NCBI GenBank assembly: GCA_018136815.1
Contig: CM030938.1
Coordinates: 3,673,448 to 3,737,447 of the forward strand
DNA: 64,000 bases
Reading direction: 5' to 3'
Source: Isochrysis galbana
Lineage: Eukaryota; Haptophyta; Isochrysidales; Isochrysidaceae
Shown: positions 10,318 to 20,437 of the stretch, piece by piece
How positions within the stretch are numbered: position 1 is the first letter of the stretch
Layout of the letters: the number at the start of each line of letters is the position of its first letter
Notes under the pieces: generated by a model
What the model saw: only the letters and a program-made list of their open reading frames with translations
The model's database searches: none
Told to the model about the DNA's origin: nothing
Position numbers and translations under genes: made by a program

Positions 10318-13300
10318 TCAGGAGGAGGAAGAAGGGGGCCAATCATCGGGTGGAACCCCTCCATCTCCTCTGCTCGTTCCGGCCTCATCTCTACGCGCAG
10401 CATCTAGCATGGCGGCGTCTGCTGCCGCCCATGCTGCAGCGTCATCGGCCTCGTTATCCGAGGATTTCATGCGAGATGGCGTTGAGTCGCTTGCCCCATT
10501 GACAGCCGCTTGCACAGTTTCGAGCCCTTCCATGCGACGTTGAGTGGTCCCATCCTCCGTGCTAGCGAAATTGTCCGTGTTGTCGGCTGGTGAGCCGATT
10601 TCAGGTGTCCGGGGACGGCCTTGAAATGAGGCGTGGCCAAGAACGTCCGCTTCAGCGTCTGCGGGAGTCTCCGAGGACACTTCACTCCTTGGGATTGTCG
10701 GTTGTTGGGCTTCACTCGTTGCAGTCCTCGCTTGGCTAGCGAGAGCCGCACCGCGTTCTGTAGGCACCTCGTCCACATAGGCCGGGCGGGACTCATGTTT
10801 GGCAGCTGTTTCGAATGGCTGGGGCGCTTGATTGGGAGATTTGCTCGAGGGTTGATTAATGGATGTCGGGCTGCCTGAAGCCACGTCAAGGGCCCACCTT
10901 CCATCGAATTGTGGGGGCGCGTCTCCCGGCATCCGAACGTCTCTCGCCGCATGAACTGGAGCGGTCTGCGCAATGTCGGGGTGGCCTTGGGCCGTACCAC
11001 TTATTGCATTGCCGCTGGACCACGTGCTTCTTGGAGGCTGTTGGAAGGACGGAGATTGCGCCGGCGGAGCTTGCCACCCCCTTAAGTGACGCGGCGGATG
11101 CTGACCCCACTGCTGCTGCTGCGGCATCTCGTGTGAGTGCCAATTCTGCGGATGTTGCGTCTGTGGGGAAGGTTGCCTCTGTGGTGGTTGAAGGTCTGGC
11201 CGCCCTGGCTGCCAGTCCGAAGGCGGCACTGATCCGCTCGCGGAGCCCCAACCTTGCGATGGTCCGGGCTCATATCTTTGAGGGTGTATGTGCTGTGCCT
11301 CCTGACCCGGAGGAATCCATTGCTGGCCGCGCGGCGCCTGTTGAGGATGTTGGACTTGTTGAGGCAGAGGCTGATAACGAGAGTCCATGGCTTGTTGATG
11401 TTGTTGATGCGGAGATCGGCTGGCATGAGGAGTCCATGCTTGCTCTAATGGTGGCCCGCGTCCGAGTGGCAGCATGTCGCGATGAGCCCGCTGCGCAGCG
11501 CCATCATTATCGACGATGGCAGAGGCAAGAGCAGACTTAGTATCTGAAAGGGCAGATTTGAAGGCGTCGAACAATCCCGTCGCCTTATTTGCGAGAGTGG
11601 CCACATTTACACCTTCCGATGAGCTCGAGTCCCGCTCTGGAGCAGCTCCATTGGGAGCCATGGTAGTCGAGGGCTGGTTTGGACCTGCCGTCATTCCTGA
11701 TTGCTGAGGCGGCGGCGTGCGACCTAGCGAGCTGTCAGTCATCGTGACCGACGAAGGGTGTTGAACGCTGCTTGGCTGTGCTTCGGATTGTGCCATGGGC
11801 ATGCGTGACTGAAGACCCGCTTGTACATTCGATTCCGGGAATGTCTGCAACGGATGTTCACGGGCCTGTGGAGCTTGCATTGCTCCCTGTGAGGGCATCC
11901 ACATCGGGGGTCCCGATGGAGGTGATGCCACCAAAGGCTGAGCGGTCCTCGCGTCGTGCGCCACGTCCTCTGGAGAAGATAGATCACCCGTTGAAGCGAC
12001 CGTCTCAAGGGCGGAACTTTCAGGAGACGATACAGGCGGCACAAGAAGACTGGGATCATCTTGACTATCCATCTGCTCGGCGATCTTCTCAGCACTTGCA
12101 CGTGGTGCGGATGTCTCAATGTGACTATCCATGACACCAGGCGGTGCCACGGCTTCCGCAGGTTCAGGAGCGGCGTCCTTCGAAATGGCGTCATACCCGG
12201 TATCAGCACGCTCGTCGCTTGAAGCAGCTGGAGCCACAATGTGCGCCGACGGCTGTGAGAAGGGGCTGCGACGCATAGCCCGCAACACGCCACCGCGATT
12301 TTCAGACGGCTCAGGCTCATGTTGTGGAGCGCTCTGGACAAAGAGGTGTTCAGGTGGAGGAGGCCGTTTCCGTCGGATCGGGCGGAAGCCTTCAACAATC
12401 TGTTCCTTCGACCCACGGCGTTTCTGCATAGAATGAAGCTTAGTGATGAGTTCAGGGATGTCGCATTCGGTTAGTTCACGTAGCGCGCGCAACTTCTTGG
12501 AGCGCTCAACCGATGGCTTGTAGAAGTCCGCAAAGTCATACGAACGGAGTACCGACGCCATACGCGATGGCAGCGGAAAGTCACCCCGTGAGATGTCATG
12601 TTGCCGCTGTACTTGAGCATACGCTTCGAGCAAGCCCTCTGGCGAACATAGCCGTTCTTGTTCCTCTTTCTTGCCATACCACTTGCTAACCACTTTGGAG
12701 CGCAAATATGCAAGAAGATGCGTGTGTGCCTAAGGAACGTGCGCCACAAGGTCAGCGAGGAAGCATGTCGTAAAACTCATCCACTAACAGCGATAACGAG
12801 GAAGGGCGACCAGATCGGCGCGGCCCTAATGCGTAGCACGCGCGACCACGCCACGTTCCCAGCTTGGCTCCGGAAGCGCAGCCCCCACATGAATGTGAAG
12901 CCCAATGCGCGCTGCCACAGGTGAGCCTATGGCAAGTATCTACATGCTGCATGCACCTCAACAACACGGGCTCGCCGCGCGATCTCGTTTATCTTGTTCA
13001 TCACATTGTTTTGAGGCAGCGTGACCAGGTCCTCTATCAAGTCATTTTCTTCCGCTTCCATCAAGTCTAGCATGCCCACATGCATCCACGGCCGGTCCCA
13101 AAAGGAGCCAATGTAGACGCGTGGGACTTCCGCTGCAGAGATGACTCCACCGACATTCCACATGAGCGCCCCATACACACGCATAAGGTCCTGGGGGGAC
13201 ACTCCGTCAGCCTTATTGAGGACTACCCTGACCTTCTTGTCGTAGCCTTGGATGAGTTTCATGACGTCTTTGAATTCGTCGGAAAGATCAAGCTTGTAGG

Positions 13301-14224
13301 CGTCAAAGAGCAGTAAGATGCGATCTGAGTGCTGGGCAAACCATCGCACAACACCATTGTAGTCATATCCACGGTCGCGCTGCTTCTCGCCAGAAAGTAC
13401 ACCGGGAGAGTCGACGAGAGTAACTCGCTTCAGAATCGGCGCCGGCAGCGCGGACGCCTCGAAGCGATTCAGGAAGTTTGTGCCAAACTTCTTGAGCGAA
13501 TGAAAAGGAGTATCTGGTTGTGAGGTCAGCGCATTCCCTGCGACATGGGTGGCCCGTTGGAGATGGTTATGTATGCGATAATTTTTGACAGCATACGCGA
13601 CTCCCTGCTTTAACGCAGCCATATGCTGCCATGCACAGCGACTCGTAGGTGCATGGTCATTCACCTGGAGTCGTCTTTTCAGTGTCTCCGTACATGACTG
13701 CAACAAACCTGTCTGTGGTCATCTCGGGACCGATGCGGGAGCCCGCAAAACTACGTCCGAGAAGGTAATTGATGAACGACGTCTTGCCCACGGAGTATTG
13801 GCCAATCAACAGGACCATCGGTTTGGCATCAAACCATGCATCGGAGAGCGCCGGCTCACCCATCTCATGATAGCTGTTGACGCAAATTGGAGGGGCTGGA
13901 TCAAGAGAGGTTTCGAATGCGAGCTTCTATCCACATCCCCCAAACAATCCAGATGTCACGAGGGCTTCTCGCGGGGCCAAGCGGCAGGCTTCTAGCGGCG
14001 CATGAGGCTGGAGGGTGGGTGACTCGCCGAGATTTCTTCTCGAGAGGTTTCAGCTTCTCCGAGTAGAGGGCTTGGAGTTTGACGAGGATATCCGCATCGG
14101 TAGGGACGGTGCTGCCCGATCCAAACCCGCGCATGATCTCCGCGTGTAACCCCCGCGCGCACAGGCACGCTGCGAGCAGCCAGGCGCCACCGAAGGAGGG
14201 CCCATGCTGCCGCCGACGAGCCAT
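10318..14224 (-). CDS. EHD-type dynamin-like ATPase with long tail
   Basis: Membrane-remodelling ATPase of the EHD family (endocytic recycling). Four exons on the minus strand: 14224-14028, 13873-13665, 13537-12957 and 12729-10318, about 1,132 residues. Motifs: ALYSEKLKPLE, P-loop GQYSVGKTSFINYLL, RIGPEMTTDRF, VDSPGVLSGEKQR, VLNKADGV, LMRVYGALMW and RVYIGSFW, then the helical region with QRQHDISRGDFP. Intron 1 uses a GC donor (TCTCG|GCGAGT). Only this join gives SRYHEMGEPAL, matching the family's R(F/Y)HE segment; the GT alternative does not. Introns 2 and 3 are GT-AG. After about residue 480 comes a ~650-residue Gln/Pro/Ser-rich tail with no visible EH domain. The first ~30 residues (GGAWLLAACLCARGLHA) resemble a signal peptide; the internal ATG in EIMRGFGSG is an alternative start. 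Confidence 0.9.
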
Positions 14225-14269
14225 CTTCCCTCTCGCGTGGCGAGCAGGGCCCCGCCACCACGCTATTGT

Positions 14270-14500
14270 GGATGTATTGTATTATCTATGGCTGGAAAAT
14301 CTATTGTTATACTTTTACTTTGACCTATCGAGGGTGCCGAGACCGCTCCCGCCCGAGCCCCAGGCGACCCTCGCCACCACCGCGCCCCATTGGGGTCCCC
14401 ACACGATTCCACAGACGGCCCATCCCAGCGCCCTCTCACAGCCCATCCAAACGCCCCCTGCGCGACCGTGGGGGGTGACGAGCGCGGGCACAAGTCACCA
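14270..14500 (+). repeat. Retroposon family RP, 5' fragment
   Basis: Similar to the start of the element at 56943: CTATTGTTATA, GTGCCG(A)GACCGCTCCCG, AGCCCCAGGCGACCCTCGCC and CAGCCCATCCAAA occur in the same order. It includes the region of the element's ORF start but not its 3' end. Confidence 0.6.
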
Positions 14501-14776
14501 GTTGGCAGTTGGGGATGACGAGTTCTCTTCCGGCCAATTGGTTCCTTCTTTGCTTTCTCTGTTGACCCACCGTGGCTTTCGCTCCCATGTTTATTACGTG
14601 TTGCCCTTGTTTACGTTAGAAAGTGGAAAGTAGTGTGGCGTGTCTTCGTACGCATCCCAGCAGCCGTCGCAGCGCTCTGCGATCGAAGCCGTACCGTGAC
14701 CCCTCGTACCCTTGAGCCCCTACTGCTACTGCCTTGTGTGTGGTGTGGTCTCTCGCTAGAAATCACCCACTAGAGA

Positions 14777-15070
14777 TTGACTCAACCTGTTCCTATGGAC
14801 CCAACACCGCCCTCTACACCGCCAAATCCGCCCTCGCCGCCGCGCGCGGACCCCGTTACCACTACCACTGCACCCGTGCCCAAGCCTTCCCAAGTATCTT
14901 CACCCGCTACCCAAGTCGATAGGCCGCCTACGGACGCGTGGGTTGCCAAGGATGGAGTCTCAGGAGCCTTACCCGGATCCTGGGCAGTCCATCTCCACAA
15001 GTACAAACTTCAAACCCGCGCCTTCGGCCGGAATCAAGGAAAAAGTCTGCAAAAATTCTGCCGGGGATGA
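14777..15070 (+). other. Pro/Thr-rich ORF, possible retroelement ORF1 start
   Basis: A 97-codon ORF with a Pro/Thr-rich start (MDPTPPSTPPNPPSPP) and a less biased C-terminus (WAVHLHKYKLQTRAFGRN). It sits between retroelement fragments. It may be an element ORF1 remnant, but no domain is recognised. Confidence 0.2.
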
Positions 15071-15173
15071 ATGACCTTGAAAGCTGAAAGCCCCCTGTCT
15101 TCTCCGAACGACGACTCGCGAGCCCTTGGGGCTGGCGAGATGAGACCTGCACCATCAAAACCGCCTCAAAATG

Positions 15174-15970
15174 CTATACAAAATGCTTCCTAGGAGCGTC
15201 CTGAGACTCTCGACCGCTCGGGTTTGTGTGGCTTCTCCATAGGTGCGATACTACCTTACGGATGTCTTCCGAGTCGAAGAGTTCGTTGTTTATGCGCACG
15301 TCGTATGTGCGTCCCGCTTTGTATCCAACGACCTCGAAGGTGCCCACCACTGGAAGGTGGTCTGAGGCACCTTTCCCCGTGAACAGCGCCGGGTGCGGGC
15401 CGATGGTCTGCCAGTTTATGTTGGAGCACGTGATGGGCGTGTAAATTCTATCTATCCTCGTGTGAATGGTCCCCGAGAGTCTAGTGAAGCCTCCTCTCGC
15501 GTTCCCGTTGACCAGGTTGTACGCGTCTATAAGCCCCATCTCGTTTGTCACGGATCTTAGTTTGGGGCCGTGGGCGTTTCCATACCCTTCCTCTCCTTCT
15601 GCTTTCCTTGTGTCTGTTTCTTTGTTCTCTACGCAGTTAAAGTCGCCCCCCACGAGGGTGTCGTGTTCTCTGCCTAATGGGATCGTCCTTAACGTGTCTA
15701 TTTGGGTGGATCTTATGCTAGGTATGGCGCTTAGGTAAATGGATATTAATTCTAGTTCTTAAGAGTCTATTACGCATCTAGCACGCAAGCATCTGCCCTC
15801 TATCAGCGTCTCGGACGTGTCCGGTATCAGTTTCACCCTGGGGGAGGAGTCGCGTATCGCGATGCCTACCCCACTCGCCGGGTCTGTGGCGTTAGCTGGC
15901 GCGTGCACCATCTGCCACCCCAAGGCCTTGGCGGTCATGCATGCTCGGAGGTGCCTGCTAAGACCCGAAA
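15174..15970 (-). pseudogene. LINE apurinic-type endonuclease relic
   Basis: Minus-strand translation gives an exonuclease/endonuclease/phosphatase domain: GVGIAIRDSSPRVKL, LISIYLSAIP, GGDFNCVE (the GDFN active-site motif), IDRIYTP, and SDHLPVVGTF (the SDH motif). An in-frame TAA interrupts it at about 15760, just before ELELISIYL, so it is inactive. It lies downstream (in minus orientation) of the reverse transcriptase at 16141, the opposite of normal LINE order, so it belongs to a second, truncated copy. Confidence 0.8.
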
Positions 15971-16140
15971 CAGGTTTGATTTGAGCAATCTGGATATCTG
16001 GTTGGAGTTCAGATTTGGTATCCAGATAGTATCCGGATACCTCTGGAGCTCATTAGGAATATCCAGATAGATACTGATAGTCGGGCAGACATGCCAGTTA
16101 TGCCAGATATTCGGAATATCCGGGTATCAGAAACTTATTC
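15971..16140. repeat. Short TATCCAGATA repeats at LINE 3' end
   Basis: AT-rich sequence with repeated variants of TATCCAGATA and GGATATC between the end of the RT ORF (16141) and the endonuclease relic. Probably the LINE 3' tail or its target region. Confidence 0.45.
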
Positions 16141-18225
16141 TTATTCTTCCGGCCACCTTAAATAGATCGACGCCCCTCCGCCACCGTCGCCTCCACCGCC
16201 CTCACCGCCGGCCTCCTTCCAAAAGGTCGGGAGGGCCGGGTTGCCCCTAAGGCTTCTCGTGAGTGTTTTCGTTGGGGTTTTGGAGAGGACTGCGCCTCTC
16301 CCTAGTCCGGTCCGGCAGAACCAAGCGTCCAGCGCGTGTTTCCAGATCGCTTTCCTCGCGTTCAAGTAGTTTAGGATCCATTTAGCCTGGAGGGCTTTGA
16401 CATGGGCCGGCCAGTGTAGGAGCCCCAGTCCCATCGTCCTGGCTGAGCTTCTATCGTGGGCCGTGGCGTAGTGCGGGTATTTAATCCACTTGCGTTGCTG
16501 TCCAGTGTGTGTGCTTGTCCATAGGACAGCGTCTGCTGCCCTTTGGATCCGCTTGTGAAACCATTTTGGGGCGGCTAATGTTTGTATCCAGTACCTGGGT
16601 GTGCCGTATATCATGAAGTTGACTATGTTTGTTCTCCCGAATATCGTCATGTATGCGGTGGCCGGTCTTAGTTTGGCTACTTTTTCGTCAACTTTGTCCG
16701 CTAGCTTCGTCCAAAAGGGTTTGAGCGCCTCTGGCGCTCCTAGGGGGACGCCTAGGATCGTTAAGTATTCGTCGTTGTTTATCCAGTTGTATCTCCGCAT
16801 GTCCCACGGGGGTTTGCGGGCCCTTTGCGCTCCCATTCGGAGTCCTTGAAATTTGCTCTCATTTGTCTTCCCCCCTGTGGCTTTCTCGTGCAGTTTCACC
16901 CAGTGCAGGGATTTTTTAATACTTTTATAGTCTCGGGCTATCAGCGCTGTGTCGTCCGCGAATTGGCTGATTTTTAGTTTGTATCCATTGAGGTCTACTC
17001 CCTCTATGTCGTCGTCTTTGTTTATGGCTCGAGTGAGCGCCTCCGTGGTAAGGAGGAAGGTGAGCGGGGAGAGCGGACATCCCTGTGGCATGCCGCTCCC
17101 CACGGTGAAGGGGTAGCTTCTTCCCCCGTGTCAGAGCAAGGCTGATCTCACTCTTGGAGATTGCCTGCGAGGGCGCGCCGGCAGCTAGCGCGGAACGCGG
17201 TTCTTGTGGGGAGCTCATGGAGCTTTCCTCGGGGGTGACTACGGGCATGGTGATCGACGCACGACGCACGACGCACGCACGGAGCACGGTGGGCGCGGAA
17301 GTGCGAAAGGAGGCTTGTGGGAGGTGGTGGCAGGCGACTGGGGGTGGCTCAGGCGCGTGCTTGACTTGTATTGACTCGTTGACTCGGGGTATAGACTCGG
17401 GAACTCGGGGGGACTCGTTTGGGAACACGGTGGGACTCGACGAAGTTGCTACAAAAATCACTCACAAGAAACCAAAAACCAAAGTCCTTGGGCTCAGAAA
17501 ACTAACGTAAACACTCCGGAATCATACGATAAACAAACCCCTCCCCGCGCGGCGAAGGCTGAAGTCGCGATCGCTCGTCATGCGCGAAGATATACGGAAA
17601 GAGAGCGCATAACTACGCCACCGAAGGGTTCGAACTATCGTTAAAGTGGAACTCGTCCGCTGAAGCCAACGCGGAGGGTCGAGGAGAGATCCAAACTCGC
17701 GCGGGGGGAGAAGGCGATGTGCGGAGAGACCTTCTAGACAAGCGACGAGCAAGGGGCGACGAAACAAGACGCGAGACGCGAGGCGCGTGCCATTCGTTCT
17801 TCCTTTCTTTCATCGAAACCGCGACGAAACTAACATTAAACGTCGGTGCCCCCTCCGCGAGGATCGCGAAGAAGAACGGACGAGATGGAGGCAATCATCG
17901 AAGGAACCGCGAGAGGAATCGAAGCGAGGGGGGAACAACGACGGCCGGAGGAAACGAACCGCGCGCGGGGGAGAAGAGAACCTCGCGCGGGGGGGGGGAT
18001 TAATATAACGGCCGGAGGCGACGGACGGCACGCCGAGGGAAAGAACCTGCCGCGGGGGGGCGAGGGACCGAGGGCACGGCGGGGCAGCGTGGGAGGGCGC
18101 GAGGCCGATCTCGGAGCGAGATCGCGTCCTTTCCCTCGCGGAGCGCGGAGAGACCCCCCACGAGATATCTTGGGACCGGAGAATGTTTTGGACGAATCTT
18201 CTTGCCGTCGGCCGAGGAGAGGCGG

Positions 18226-18267
<42 letters not shown>

Positions 18268-19580
18268 TCGCAGAGCGACTGCAGAACGAGAAGTCGAAGT
18301 CATGCCGGTTTATTACCTTAAACGAGCCAACAATTATAGCAAATTTCGAGACCAAAACCTGCAAACCTGGACTTGAGACCATGGGGAATCCGAATCTGTG
18401 TGTCTTGTGCGTCAGTGGCAACACGGGGAACTGTTCAATTGTAATTGTGAGCGCGTACCTTACACGAATATTCATGCCTACAACCTTCAGATGGGCAGGA
18501 ATACAACACCCCGTTGGTTTTTATTGTTCTAACGGGTCGGGCGTTTTCGCTCGTGAGCGCTTTGGCTAGGGATTGGAAGTTCGGGCCGAAGTTGAGTAAT
18601 TTAAGGGCCAGATGATAGAACTCCCAGCTGACTCTATCAAATGCTTTTTCCCAGTCTAGGGCAAGTATCAAGCCTGGTTCTCCGGTTTCGTCCAGGTATG
18701 CTCTCGTGAGTTGAAGCAGGTGCGTGGCCTCGCTGATGAGCCGTCTCGGCACGAACCCCAGTTGGTTTTCCGATATTATCCTGCCTATTACTTTGCTTAA
18801 CCTATTGGTTAATATTTTGGCTAGGATCTTGTAGTCGCTTTGTAGTAGTGTGATCGGTCTGTAGTTTCGCGGGTCTCGCGCATCTCCCTTTTTATATAGT
18901 AGGATTATGTCTCCTTCCCGCATCGTGTACGCAAGTGTCCCCTTGTCTAGTGCTAGGTTATACAATTTAGTCAATATTGGTGCCGCTAGCTCGTCGTGCG
19001 CCTTGTATACTTCTGCCGGTAGTCCATCCGGTCCCGCACTCTTGCCGGAGCCAAGGCTTCTGATGGCCTGTCTCGTTTCTTCGACATCGATGCGCCCCTC
19101 TATGCGACATCTATCCAGGTCGCTTAGAGGGCGGTCCGTCAGTGCGTTCTCAAGGTCTGGGACCCTGTGGGCCTCTTTGGGGGAGTATAGCCATACGTAG
19201 TATCTCCGGAATTCTCTTCTGATATCGTAGTCCGAGGTTGCGGTTTCGTGTTCCGAGTGAACTGGCTGGTCCCAGTTCCTGGTTCTGAATAGTTCGGTGA
19301 CGTTGGCCTTCCATTTTCGGGTCTTGAGTTGTTCGAAGAATTCTTTGGAGTGTAGGTCCTCGCGTCGGAGCTGGCGGTGAATGCTGGCTGCTGCCAGCAT
19401 GGCGGCCTTGTTCGTGGCGTTCGCGGTGGTTCGCGGGCGTGGCAGGCTGGCTCCTGTGCCCACCTGGCTGGGAGGGTCGTCCTGACGCGGTCGCTTCGGC
19501 GACAGCGGCGTGTCACTCAAGCCTTCGTCCATCTCGGCGAGGGCAGCGGCAGCGAGGGAGGGCGGCGGCGCGCGCTCCAT
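16141..19580 (-). mobile_element. LINE reverse transcriptase, split by an insertion
   Basis: Minus-strand LINE ORF in two halves. 19580-18509 carries the linker FFEQLKTRKW, then RT motifs SAGPDGLPAE, NYRPITLLQSDYKILAKIL and LDWEKAFDRV (motif A). 17123-16141 carries SGMPQGCPLSPLTF, QFADDTAL (motif C, FADD) and the thumb and connection region to the stop at 16141. Between them sits the 17129-18508 insertion. Removing it and one copy of the 5-bp duplication CGGGG joins KTNG to GRSYPFTVGSG in frame, as expected for an intact RT. No upstream endonuclease is attached to this copy. Its C-terminus ends in a GGGGDGGGG run. All catalytic Asp residues are present, so the element was intact until the insertion or 5' truncation. 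Confidence 0.9.
17129..18508 (-). mobile_element. TG...CA insertion element (R2 copy B) inside the LINE
   Basis: A 1,380-bp insertion in the LINE RT. In minus orientation it begins TGTTGTATTC and ends CTCTGACA, with CGGGG on both sides (18509-18513 and 17124-17128). TG...CA ends plus a 5-bp target duplication are the signature of LTR-retroelement integration, so this may be a solo LTR or a small non-autonomous LTR element. It contains a (GA)n tract near 18231-18264. Its start is shared with copies at 5090-5310 and 39847, and its other end with 3840-4330. No long ORF with a known domain is present. Confidence 0.75.
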
Positions 19581-19589
19581 GACCCTATC

Positions 19590-20437
19590 AGTTTACTGAT
19601 AGTTTGACAAGTTAAAGGTTAAAGGGTCAGGGCCCCGCGCGTTGTGAGAATATCAAGAAGTTTTTGTCTCAAAGGTGCCCATCAGCGGGAGGTGAAAGCA
19701 GTAGACTACACTTGACTCTAAGTCTAAGTAATTATGTGCAACTTGTTTGGTTCCCCTTTTTGCCCATCCCGCCTGCGTGGGTATAATGTACAAAATTCGG
19801 TCTGCCCCTCAACTTTGCCGGTCGGAGGAGTAGCGGCCATCTGCCATTACTTCTTTGCTTTTGCCACCATTGCGCGCTCTCCCCAGCTAGCATACGTAGG
19901 GCAAGAGACAAGAGATCGCTACCTTCATGGATGCACGTTCAGTAGCGACTGGCGGAAACAATTAGTAGCGGCAAAGGCTCTGGAGTTACGAGTGCAGAAG
20001 CTGGAGGGATACAGAACAGTACCAAGAGGAACGCTAGCACGGGTCGGGCAAGGGTGGCTGGTGGTTGCTAAGCCACATACTCCGCACTCCAAACGGGAAC
20101 ACAATGCACATGGAGAAACATGCAGTATGGTAGACGCATGCTTCACATGCACTATGGGCACAACAGAACATGGGGTGGACAGTCACAAAGTCCATGCAAT
20201 CTTCATTTCCTTCCGTGACGGAAGGCGCCATCGTGTGAATCGCTTACTGGCTGTCGATCCGGGGCGCGCCCTATGCGATGACTCCAACAAACTCGATGAG
20301 GAAGAAAAAGTAGAATTTCATGATGAAATATGCATGAGAACATGGATGTAGATTGAGGCACAGAATCCCTGCACGGATGCCATATCCTACCGGCGAGAAA
20401 TGTCGCGTGCTCCGGCTGGGGCGTGAGCCGAACGACG
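19590..20437. other. Non-coding interval; unsupported 205-codon ORF
   Basis: An ORF at 19734-20351 (plus) has no recognised domain, and its composition gives no support. The rest is 3' flank of the zinc-finger gene and 5' flank of the LINE. Confidence 0.3.

Noticed and set aside
12930..13000. Alternative reading of EHD exon 3 through to the stop at 12927
   Set aside because: It would end the protein before the conserved helical region. The GT donor at 12956 joins VVE to AHTHLLAYLR, as the family requires.
19734..20351. 205-codon plus-strand ORF
   Set aside because: No domain, no gene-like composition, no supporting repeat or splice context.
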